Assembly: GCA_021234155.1 (NCBI GenBank)
Contig: JAJEKV010000006.1
Location: forward strand, 18,728,740-18,792,739
DNA: 64,000 nucleotides
From: Isoetes taiwanensis
Lineage: Eukaryota; Streptophyta; Lycopodiopsida; Isoetales; Isoetaceae
Reading direction: 5' to 3'
Positions 54,966-64,000 of this stretch are shown in pieces. Position 1 is the stretch's first letter. Every line of letters begins with the position of its first letter. Both the position numbers and the translations under genes were made by a program. Below the pieces are notes generated by a model that worked only from the letters and a program-made list of their open reading frames with translations, was not told where the DNA came from and ran no database searches.

Positions 54966-56042
54966 TTGCCTAGCAAGTAAGAGTGTTGCCGTTCTTTGCA
55001 TTGCTATCAAGGGTTTCTGGTGAAATGACAACTTGATTAATATCACCAAATTGGATGGTGGTATCTTCCATGGTTTGCCTCTTTCCATAAGATTTTTGTT
55101 ATTGTTTAGATGATCTTCTTCATCCACTTCCGTATCGCCCCATTCTTTTACAAAATTTACAACATCATATAAAACCTCTATCACAAAATATTTTCCATAG
55201 GGGCTTTATAAACCGAGCAAATAGTCGCGCTTGATAGTGTGCCATGAAGATACCATTCACATACCATATTTGTTTCACAAAAAGAGTTTATAGCTTTGCC
55301 AATTTTGAGACCAACGCACTATATCTACCTAGCCTCCATTCATACCCACATCCTAATAAGAAGGGCTATCGAACATACTTTTTTGCTTCCCAATCAAGTT
55401 CGATTTTTTGTCGATTGTAAAGCACACTTCCATAAAGATTCTTTCCAAGATAACACCAAGATTGCATTCCATATACCTTGCTGAAATCATAACTATAAGA
55501 AGGTAAATGTGATACCACCGGAAGCTACACCCCTAATAGATGTCACCGGATGCTCAGATAACGTATCACAAATTTGCTTAATATCACCTCAATTGAATGT
55601 GAGGCCAGATGCATTACGAAGCAACACAACACAGGAATCACTGAGACAAGATGCATGCATGCTGTACATGCTTAACAATACCGTCATATCGTATCAACTT
55701 CTCCAAAATCGGCCACAAAAAATCAAGTATAGCATCCCATATGTCCTTACTCTTACCGAGTGGCAAACTGTACCAAACTTATTGGTGCTTTTGAAGATCC
55801 TTACCACCCTATGCCTTGCAACCTATAGGTAATTCAAAATTGTACATTCTCGTGGATTGAACATTCGTGATTGTATTTCAATTTTTTTCTCGAGTGAATC
55901 CTTTACCTGTATCCGCAACTCAATTGCCTTGGTATTCTTCAAGAAAAATGTTAAGATACCATGATGACATTGAGATATATATATCTTGAGATCCTGATTT
56001 ATACCTGATATTTCATTAATATTAATGCTAATAGGTCTCTTT
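54966..56042. other. No gene assigned
   Basis: Short open frames only (for example 55509-55832 plus); no motif recognised. Confidence 0.4.
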
Positions 56043-56340
56043 AAACCCCTCTTTGGTTTGGGTGCATATTCACACAAGGTGACTCCTGCAAGCAACGAGT
56101 CGCTGAATAGGCATATTCACCCTTATTCCTTAATCTACATCAGACGAAAGTTCTCATTTGTGGGGTATAAGTACAAAATTTGGTACCAGAGTAACAAGAT
56201 TCTTAAAATACTATAAGTATCGCTGCACACTATATGGTGTTGATTTCAGGTAAAATACAATTATGAGGGCTCTCGCTGCCCACGCCACCCCGGGCTGCAA
56301 GTGAATATGCACCCAACCAAATAAGGGGATTTTAATTTAA
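56043..56340. mobile_element. Small TIR element, copy B
   Basis: The left end is AAACCCCTCTTTGGTTTGGG then TGCATATTCAC. The right end is GTGAATATGCACCCAACCAA then ATAAGGGGATTTT. These are inverted repeats of about 30 bp around a 300-bp AT-rich interior without coding. The ends match copy A at 44887-45160. It fits a MITE family; superfamily unknown because I see no certain target duplication. Confidence 0.55.
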
Positions 56341-57124
56341 ACGTTAGACCCAATGGTTGTGTTAATTAATGTCAATGGTAGTTATGTGTTGGTTGTTAAT
56401 GTCAATGGTTGCTATGTGTTGGTTGTTATGTGTTGGGGATTTAATTTTATATGTTGGATGTTAATGGTTTGTGTTGCAAAATTTTTTGGCCCCTTCTGGC
56501 CTTTAGGACGATGACAAAAATTTTAGAATTCAAACCGTAAAAGACTAGAATCATTTGAGGCTTTCATCAATTGCGAGTTTTTGGAATTTGATCACAATAA
56601 AACAAATAGAACATAAGTAAAGCTACCATAAAGATAGAGCGATTGATCCCATTATTCGAAGTCATAAAGTTTGCAACACCCATACACAAACATTTTTCAA
56701 CCGAATTTACCAGCTGTACTTTGGCCTATGGATTCTGTGGTGAGAAACCAAAGTGGGAAACGCTTGTTAGCACAATGCGACCTAGGAAGCCTGGAATTTG
56801 CTTTAATAATCAGCTTCTAAAATCTAAAATGCATGGTAATTTTTTTGTAAGCTTGACTCGAATTCGCTATAAAAACAATATCCACAGCTTAACTCAGATA
56901 ATCTCACCGGTAGGATGTGAAAGCTTCACCAAACCCGGCCGCAAAATTGCTGTTTTAGCCTTAGATAACTTAACCAAACATATCCATATCATACATACTA
57001 TCAAAAGATTCAGAGAGAGCTTTCCAACGACAAAAATCATTCCCCAAACAGCTCTGATCAAAAAGTTATGATAAGAAACGTACGCTTCTACGGAAACCGC
57101 ATCTATATGCGCCCCCTTCAAGCC
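56341..57124. other. No gene assigned; short GTTGG-rich repeats
   Basis: At 56345-56475 words such as TGTTAATGTCAATGGT and TATGTGTTGGTTGTTA recur irregularly. The open frame 56643-57071 (142 codons) contains no motif I recognise and overlaps an opposite frame. Confidence 0.4.
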
Positions 57125-57316
57125 CTTCATGTGCCTATTCACACACACAAAAAAGAGGGCTTTTGTTGTGTGGTTTCATTGCTGTTGACTATTGAAAGTG
57201 TTATTAAAATTCAATGGTCCTTCATGTGCCATTATGCACCACACGCATAAAAAAGGGCTTTGTTGTGAGCTACTGGTTGTCGGTGCTACTGAAAAAAAGC
57301 TAAAATCAATGGTCGT
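57125..57316 (+). repeat. ~96-bp tandem duplication
   Basis: CTTCATGTGCCTATTCACAC...AAATTCAATGGTC is followed by CTTCATGTGCCATTATGCAC...AAAATCAATGGTCG, sharing AAAAAAGAGGGCTTTTGTTG-type words. The two units are about 75% alike. Confidence 0.6.
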
Positions 57317-59559
57317 AATTGTGCACTCTAGATGTACGACAGTACATCCATTTGAATACATCAATTTTAAATCATAGGAAAACCTTTAGTGTAAAAAGCC
57401 GCATAAAACAATAAAAGAAAACCCCTCATATTATGCTACATATTTGTGTTAATTCTTGCATTGCCCTCATAATCACTATTCAAATCTTTACTGTGTTTAT
57501 ATATTACATGCCTTCTTTCATTGCTCTTTTTCCTCTTACAAGTAGTTGCCCAATCAGCCACATCAACTAGATCGCTTTTCCCTTTGGCTTTTAATAAACA
57601 CTCCCACCACTTAATATTTTTCTCGCTAGTGGGAGCATGTCACCTGCACTCGCAGGCTAGCCTCGAAAGGAATGTTGAAGAATGTAAGACTTGGCTTTTC
57701 AGAGGATTACCCTCGGTCTGAAATATTTAAACTTTATCCATCCACCTATCCCAAATTAAATTCCAATTCTCCATGCTTGATCGTAAAGAGTAATAAATTC
57801 ATAGTACCACTCACCTTGGTTTGTTTGATCTATTCCTCTTGGTTTAATTTCTATTTATAATAGTACATTTGGCCAATTCTTCAAATTCCTATATCAGATC
57901 CAAAATGATTTTAAATACAAATCTAACAACTTAAAGAGTTCAATTATAAAAATATAAATTCCAAGCTACAAATAAATATAAGTACATACCTCGCTAAGGC
58001 ACTTTTACCGCAATTCCTAAAATTCTTCCATACAACCATTTGATTTACCGAACACATGCCACTCATGTCACAAAGCAACAATGAATAACAAGAAAAGGAA
58101 AAACAAGAAATAGCACTTATTACCTTCATAATGTGAAACAACATTGATGTTAATTGAACATTAATGAAAGCAAGGCCAAAGTGCTACTTTTAGTTTCCTC
58201 GAGCACACTGTGATTTCATCCTTACAAAGTTTTTCTCATATCATCGAGATTATATCGATGGTAGCTTGAGTAATACTTTAAGGCTTACTGCGGCATCGTT
58301 GTCCTTCTATAACGAGAAGAGAATATATTCCCGTTTATTCAAGTCCTCTCTTTAAATTCCAAACTATTGGAAATCCTCGTGATTTTATCATATGGAAGAA
58401 CATCCGCAGGGCGGTTTCGACATGAAAATCCATCATAGAGTTCATAATCTCTTCCATATGATGCTTTACTATATCCTCTGTGGTTGTACTTTGCAGCTTT
58501 GTCTCTGACAAAGTCTTAATCTATCGGACATGGATATCTATATTCCATCCAATCCCAAAGGATACCATTTCTTATAGCTTTGAAGTACTTTATCGCTTCT
58601 TGTACCTTATTTTGAATTGATCATCCTCCTAAAATTTATACGCTAAAGACATATCTATATTATTAATGCCCTCGCGGTTGCATCCATCACAGCATCCACT
58701 ATGACTAGTGCCTTTGTGACCGCCCCATTCTCCCTCCTCTTGTCCATTCATTACATCCTCTTAAGCACTTTGAAGCTCCCTGGTGAAGAGTTTGAGCACC
58801 GAGGCTTTATGGATTTACCTTCATGATGTTTTCTTCAATCTTGTAAAAATGTAGAGGCACGACGCCTTGATTGCATACATATTTCTGGCACGCATAATAG
58901 ATATTCCTCCTGCAAGTGCTTTTGTGTATTCAGTCCACTTAATAAGCTCTCAGATGAATCTAATTTCCAGCCAAAGCTACACGAAAGATCTAATCCATTT
59001 TGACTACTTTCCATCGCTTTGTGGTGCAGGCAAAGTGAACAAAAATTCTAAACTCCGGGGTAAATAACTAAGGCTTTTTCTTTGGGACCTCAACCAACAA
59101 ATCTAAACTTGCATCTCCAATGGCATGAATGCCCAAAACAATACCACCTCTTTGTGCTTTCTCCAATTGTGTTCCTTTATAAAGGAAGATAAGGTCACCT
59201 CTTCCGCTTCCACACTTCACACCGTTGAACCTCCACAACCCAACATGGAAAGACCACCAATAGTTTTCCTCGCTGGCTCCATACCAAATATCTACTTGAA
59301 ACAATTTATCATCAATGATGAAGGGTTCCACCTTTCTTGAAGATTTTATCCCCACCTCGATATATATTTGTACAATGGCCAATGTTAAAAAACATCCATA
59401 GGCAAAATGAAGCAAATTCGACTAAAACCAAAATGACATTAAGAAGCATTGTCATTGATCCTATTGTCATCAGATCCTATTAATAAATAGAGGAAGAACT
59501 CCTCCACACGCATTACGCTATTCAAAAAAGGAAGATTCAAAAGCAAGAAATGGAATTAT
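57317..59559. other. No gene assigned
   Basis: AT-rich DNA with scattered short frames on both strands. A 115-codon minus frame (59068-59415) has no recognised motif. Confidence 0.45.
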
Positions 59560-60300
59560 CACGAATTTACCGTGAACCTATTCGTAAAGAAAAAGAACCT
59601 CCATCACCTGAGTGAACTTCATTAAAAGGAAAAGAATCCTCCATCACGGACCTCCTAAGTCCTGAACCTATTCAAAGGAAAAAGAACCTCCGCTTCAAAG
59701 GAAAAGAATCCTCCGCGCCACTACCTAAGTCCGCGGAACCTATTGAAAGAAGAAAGAATTTAATCACCTGCACTTAAGTCCGGTGAACCTATTCAAAAGG
59801 AAAAAGAACCTCGTGAGTTGCAGCTTGTGGAGGTCGAGGTATCATCGTTCTCTTTAAGCTCTCCTTCCTCCTCACTCTGCTTCAGAACATTACCATTCTT
59901 TAATATACGTCGGCTACTTCAAAAAAAAAAGGAAAAAGAACTGGAAGAATCACAATTTCACTTAAGTCCGGGTGAACCCATTGAAAGAAGAAAAAGAACC
60001 TAATTCACGCTTCAATCGAATTCTAAGTCCATGAACCTAATCAAACAAAGAACTTTCCACCACTTCACTTAAGTCCGTGAACCTATTCAAAAAAGGAAAT
60101 ATCCTCCATCACTAATTTAAGTCCGGGTGGAACTTATTAAAAAAGAAAGAATCCTTCTATTCACGCTTCACTACTGGAACCCTAATCAAAAAGAAAAGAA
60201 TAACTTTCTATCTACTTGACGGTCCGTGGAACTCTTATTCAAAAAGAAAAGAAACTAAGAAAAGAACTAATACTCTGATCCGGAATCTATCTATTCATCA
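59560..60300 (+). repeat. Minisatellite, ~45-60-bp unit
   Basis: The recurring core is TAAGTCCG.GAACCTATT, then CAAAAGGAAAAAGAACCTCC and ATCAC. About a dozen degenerate copies occur, interrupted at 59820-59920 by unrelated sequence. Unit length varies by small indels. The word AAGTCCG also occurs in the 54-kb minisatellite. Confidence 0.65.
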
Positions 60301-61535
60301 ATTTTAATTTATTCTCATTAAGCTCGCGGAATATCTACATGTACATGGGACTTAAAGTCGGGCAATTATATCAAACACATAAAACAATATTGGCATGAAA
60401 GAAGAATGATACATAAAGAAGAAAAGAATCACGGATTTAAGTCCGGATCTTTATTCCATCGATTTTAAGAATATCCATGGAATATCCATGAACGTGAAAA
60501 GGAAATAGTAATAAGGGTAAGATTTAAAACAAGATGCTAAGTTTATGGAAAAAATATATAAATGACGAAAACATCACCGATTTACGCTTCCGTGATGGTA
60601 AACAAGATGCTAAGATGCCAAGTTTATGGAAAAGCCATATAAATGGACAAGATGCAGTTAAGATGCTAAGATGCTAAGTTTATGGAAAATATATAGAAAT
60701 ATTCTTGAAAGAGTAATCCAAAGAGGAATCCGGGAGGAATACCATTACCCAGCCCGCGTAAACAAACTAAACCATAGAAACCAATCAAACTATAGGAAAC
60801 CGAAGATGATAGCCATTAAATATTTTTTTCATGGCCAATCGTATTGGTGCTTGGCCAAACAATTGCACATCTTTTAGATTTTGCATGCGCAAATTATGAC
60901 ACCCATCTCTCACTTATTTATACAAGAATTTATCACAAGCCAAGGCCGCCTCGCCAATATTTCTTTGGTTCCAAACTTGTGAGGTTGACCACTACTAACA
61001 TCCTAAACCCGCCATAATGTAGCGTCTATTTGTAGTAATTAAACGTACAAAACACACTTGGTGTTAAGGATCTTTCATCTCTTCCAAAGCGGGACTATAG
61101 ATGTTTAACCTTGGCGATAAAGATTCTCATCTCTTGGAAATAGACTATAGATGTTTAACTCATAAATATTTGTCTACATTTGTTCATATTTCACGTTAAT
61201 TCCTTTTGTAAAGTACATTATTATCAAGGAAGCACTAAAACGTAAGAAGATGCCCTCTAATAAACATGTGCTCAAGGGATGTGTAGGAGTACGATATTTT
61301 CAGAGCCCTCGCATGGCTAGCGCTTTGATCCCGCCAAAGCATAGTCCGCAAATGTATTGACCGAACATATCAGGTATTTAAGCTGCAACGCCGCAGCATC
61401 CAAGTAACTGGTGATGCAAAGCGCATGGTAAACAAAGCATTGACCTTATGTATTGAACATTGGTCAGCTTTCATCCGTAGGACTATATTGCAGCAAAAAC
61501 AGGGAAAAGATGATGTATTGTAATCAAGTCGTACA
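60301..61535. other. No gene assigned
   Basis: Between 60530 and 60690 the words AAGATGCTAAG and TTTATGGAAAA are repeated several times. No coding region is recognised. Confidence 0.4.
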
Positions 61536-61536
61536 A

Positions 61537-61790
61537 AATGTTCAAATACCATTTTGTAAATCCGCGCATTCTCAGAGCAGTGGTTATCTTGCATTTGTTG
61601 CACTTCTCAGCTCGGGGCATTTGGTAAACGCCTTTTAAGTCGCGTTCGTTCAGTCATTTTTGTAAATCCGCGAGGTACCGCATTCGTGTAATAAGTCAAG
61701 AAAATGTTCGGCCATTTTGTAACTATGAGCAAGGCATTTCTCTACAGTGGTTACCTTGCATTTCTGTACGCTTGCACTACCGTAGAGAGC
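61537..61790 (+). repeat. ~165-bp partial tandem duplication
   Basis: AAATGTTCAAATACCATTTTGTAA...CAGTGGTTATCTTGCATTTG is echoed by AAATGTTCGGCCATTTTGTAA...CAGTGGTTACCTTGCATTTC about 165 bp later. TTTTGTAAATCCGCG also occurs twice. Confidence 0.5.
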
Positions 61791-63161
61791 CATCACCAAA
61801 TGCTAAGAACCTCGCTTATGTACATATCTTGCTCTCATGGTAGTGTTCTTCCAAGCAAAAACTTCATACTGCAAATCTTTTGTTAGGTGCATATCTTCCT
61901 GTAATTTACCGGCTTTAATCTAATTTGAAACATCATTGGGAAACATGGCGGCAGTTCAAACAATGTTCATTGGAGATACCCAAGAAAAGCACAAATTCGG
62001 ACCAAATAATATGCAATCCAAACATGATAGATGTAAGCTACGCTTTGATCAAGCCCATCACTTTCAAATTCCAATACATTATTCCGCAACTCCACCAATA
62101 CATGCAAGAGTGAATGTAAATAACACATATGGTTTTGATCACACATAAGCAGAGCTGCATTGTGACTATTTGTCAGGTAAAAAAGAAGTGAATTTTAAAT
62201 TTGATCTCAATACCTTACAGGGATGGCTTTGTGGGATTATTTTGTCTTAAGCATACTCAGAAGACAAATTTTTATTTTTATGTTCCCTTTGTTCAAAGCC
62301 TCAAGTCAGGAGGCTAATCAGGCCCAAATTCCTCTTCTGTAGGATTTTGGCCACTTTTAGTTTCTTCTTTAGTTCTTATTGGCGAAGCCCAATGATCGAG
62401 AGCTTGCATTACGGGTAACCCTAGCTTCTAGATTATCCTCGATGAAGAGAAGAAATAAAGTACGGGCCATAGCCCAACTATTTTTAGGTCGCCTAAGTAG
62501 TCGCATAGTATAAAGCGGAGGAGTACATGTTGGTAGGGCATGTGCCATAAGTGAGGGCTCATAGTCATTCAAAGAGCTATAGCATACATGTGAAACATTT
62601 TGCATAGCGGCGTAATCGTGAAAAGCAGATAAAATGCAAGACTATAATATAACGGAAGTTTCTATACTATAGGCGCTTTCAGCCATTTCAAAATGTACAA
62701 TTCTTCACGATTCGCTGCTGACAAACCGAAAGCATGCCTATAGTCTTCTTAATTTCAGCTATCCGGCCCCGACCGCCTAAGGCAACTTGCTTAAAGAAGT
62801 AATATAGATTTGTAGAACTCTTTAGAAGGTGTATCCGCTAGAAATGCACGGATTTTTCTCGATTGGTTCCGAGATTCAGATTACAAATTCATCCAAATTT
62901 CTCGACATTTATAATCTCAAAAACATTTCAATTTTAAAAACATTAAGAGAAATAAATATGGCAATGTATGATTCGATGGGCATTTGATGCCCGTAACCAC
63001 CATAACTAGTATAAAGTCAAACGGAGGCCATAACTTAAAAAAAATTTTAAATCTTTCTAAATTTTGCAACGTGATAATTTTGATCCCCAATGTCCAAAGA
63101 CTACCCATTAAACTCCCTTTGGTCACTCACTCTTTGACACTTACCTCGGGCATAATAATGA
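61791..63161. other. No gene assigned
   Basis: Short open frames only. No motif, RNA gene or repeat boundary is recognised. Confidence 0.45.
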
Positions 63162-64000
63162 TGTGACGCCCCATTTCGTGAGATAATGCCCGCGACCTTA
63201 TACAACAGAGTTCTTCCCATACTGCCCATTAATCGATACGGTACCCTCCACATATCATCGCACCCGTGAACGGGTCCTGCTGGGAAGAGTGAAGGTGTCA
63301 TTCTACCCTATCTCCCTCAAGCCTACTCTAGCCGCTAAGCCGTAAACATACATGCGCGTTCGGGTATACAACATAATCCTCCATCCGCCTTGTATGGGTG
63401 GTGCATCAACAACATCCGCATTAACACAATGATCGTGACATCACATAGGAAATCCTACCCAAGCGCTCACTCAAGGGGATGACAGACGCTTTGGGTCCGT
63501 GGTTTCCTTAAGGGCTTAATATTCGCTAATATGCTATATTTGAGGGTTTTAAAAATGAATAATGCATTCTTTAGTAGGTTCAGTAATAAATATTTTTTAT
63601 TTTCACTTAGTTTCGAGCGTGTCTCGGTCAGCCCGTGATCGAGATCAGCCTTTGAAGATGATGGTATGGATTTCGTACTCATTCACTTAGATTATGATAG
63701 AGATCTCCATATTCGCTTCTGATTCGCCAATAGCCATTATTGTTTAAGAGCTTCAAGAAGACGGATTTGGTTGTAGGGAACTCCTCGATTGTGTATAAGA
63801 TAATGCACTTTCATAAATTTATGCTAAACTCGACAAGTCTACTTTTCTTTATCTCGGGCCTTCTTTATATTACATAGTGGCTATGCATGCTCTAACTCTA
63901 TGGTAGCCTATCATGTACCATCTGGCACTTTGGAGTAGTTGGGCGCTTGCATTTGTTGGAAGGATTTCTAAGAGCAATACGTAACTGAACGAAGTACCAA
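63162..64000 (+). repeat. Possible LTR edge (TGTGACGCCCC)
   Basis: TGTGACGCCCCATTTCGTGA at 63162 resembles the TGTAACGACCC type of plant Gypsy LTR starts. The following 300 bp are more GC-rich than the surroundings. No second LTR, coding region or target duplication is seen, and the element would run out of the window. Weak call. Confidence 0.25.

Noticed and set aside
56643-57071. 142-codon plus-strand frame
   Set aside because: Longest frame in its area, but no recognised motif and overlapped by an 84-codon opposite frame. I see nothing to support it as a gene.

Overview
This is plant nuclear DNA, almost entirely intergenic. I found one plausible host gene, a pentatricopeptide-repeat (PPR) protein at about 30.45-32.29 kb. 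Nearly everything else recognisable is a transposable element: a Helitron, a Ty1/Copia element, Ty3/Gypsy chromoviruses, L1-type LINEs, a likely tRNA-derived SINE, and TIR elements. The PPR repeat style (alternating long repeats with motifs such as SWTALIAGYAQYGKG and LIDMYAKC) together with old, nested repeats suggests a seed-free vascular plant, most likely a fern. That placement is inference. There are no prokaryotic features, rRNA genes or CRISPR arrays, and no tRNA gene I would defend. Layout, 0-7.3 kb: GTAC-rich repeat DNA split by a 693-bp Mutator-like element with a 9-bp target duplication (341-1033); a truncated LINE 3' end with a TATTC tail; three SINE-like copies (2.2-3.65 kb); an inverted LINE tail; a Ty3/Gypsy integrase fragment (4.8-5.2 kb); and a 0.4-kb TIR element (6.25-6.65 kb). 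Layout, 7.35-20.44 kb: one decayed Helitron. Its 5' end carries two perfect three-unit heat-shock elements just upstream of a TATA box. Its body carries a 2.4-kb tandem duplication (8104-12867). Its helicase domain is split by a nested Copia element with 574-bp and 692-bp LTRs and the target duplication GACAC (15194-19314). Layout, 20.67-27.0 kb: a full-length but frameshifted L1-type LINE with a 16-bp target duplication. Layout, 27-34.5 kb: the PPR gene surrounded by sequence I cannot assign. Layout, 34.5-44.4 kb: a 5'-truncated plus-strand chromovirus, a giant palindrome (arms of about 1.1 kb, 26-nt spacer), a minus-strand integrase/chromodomain fragment, and a divergent LTR-like region. Layout, 44.4-64 kb: no intact gene; a very decayed LINE, two related small TIR elements, several minisatellites or local duplications, and a possible LTR edge at 63.16 kb. 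How the parts relate: the nesting gives an order of events. The Helitron came first and the Copia landed inside its helicase. The LINE landed just beyond the Helitron's candidate 3' hairpin. All the element genes carry stops, frameshifts or deletions, so none looks autonomous now. The most interesting observations are the heat-shock promoter architecture at the Helitron 5' end, the tRNA-like U5/PBS hairpin in the Copia LTR, and the chromovirus palindrome. All coordinates come from reading the sequence by eye; no alignment or database search was run.
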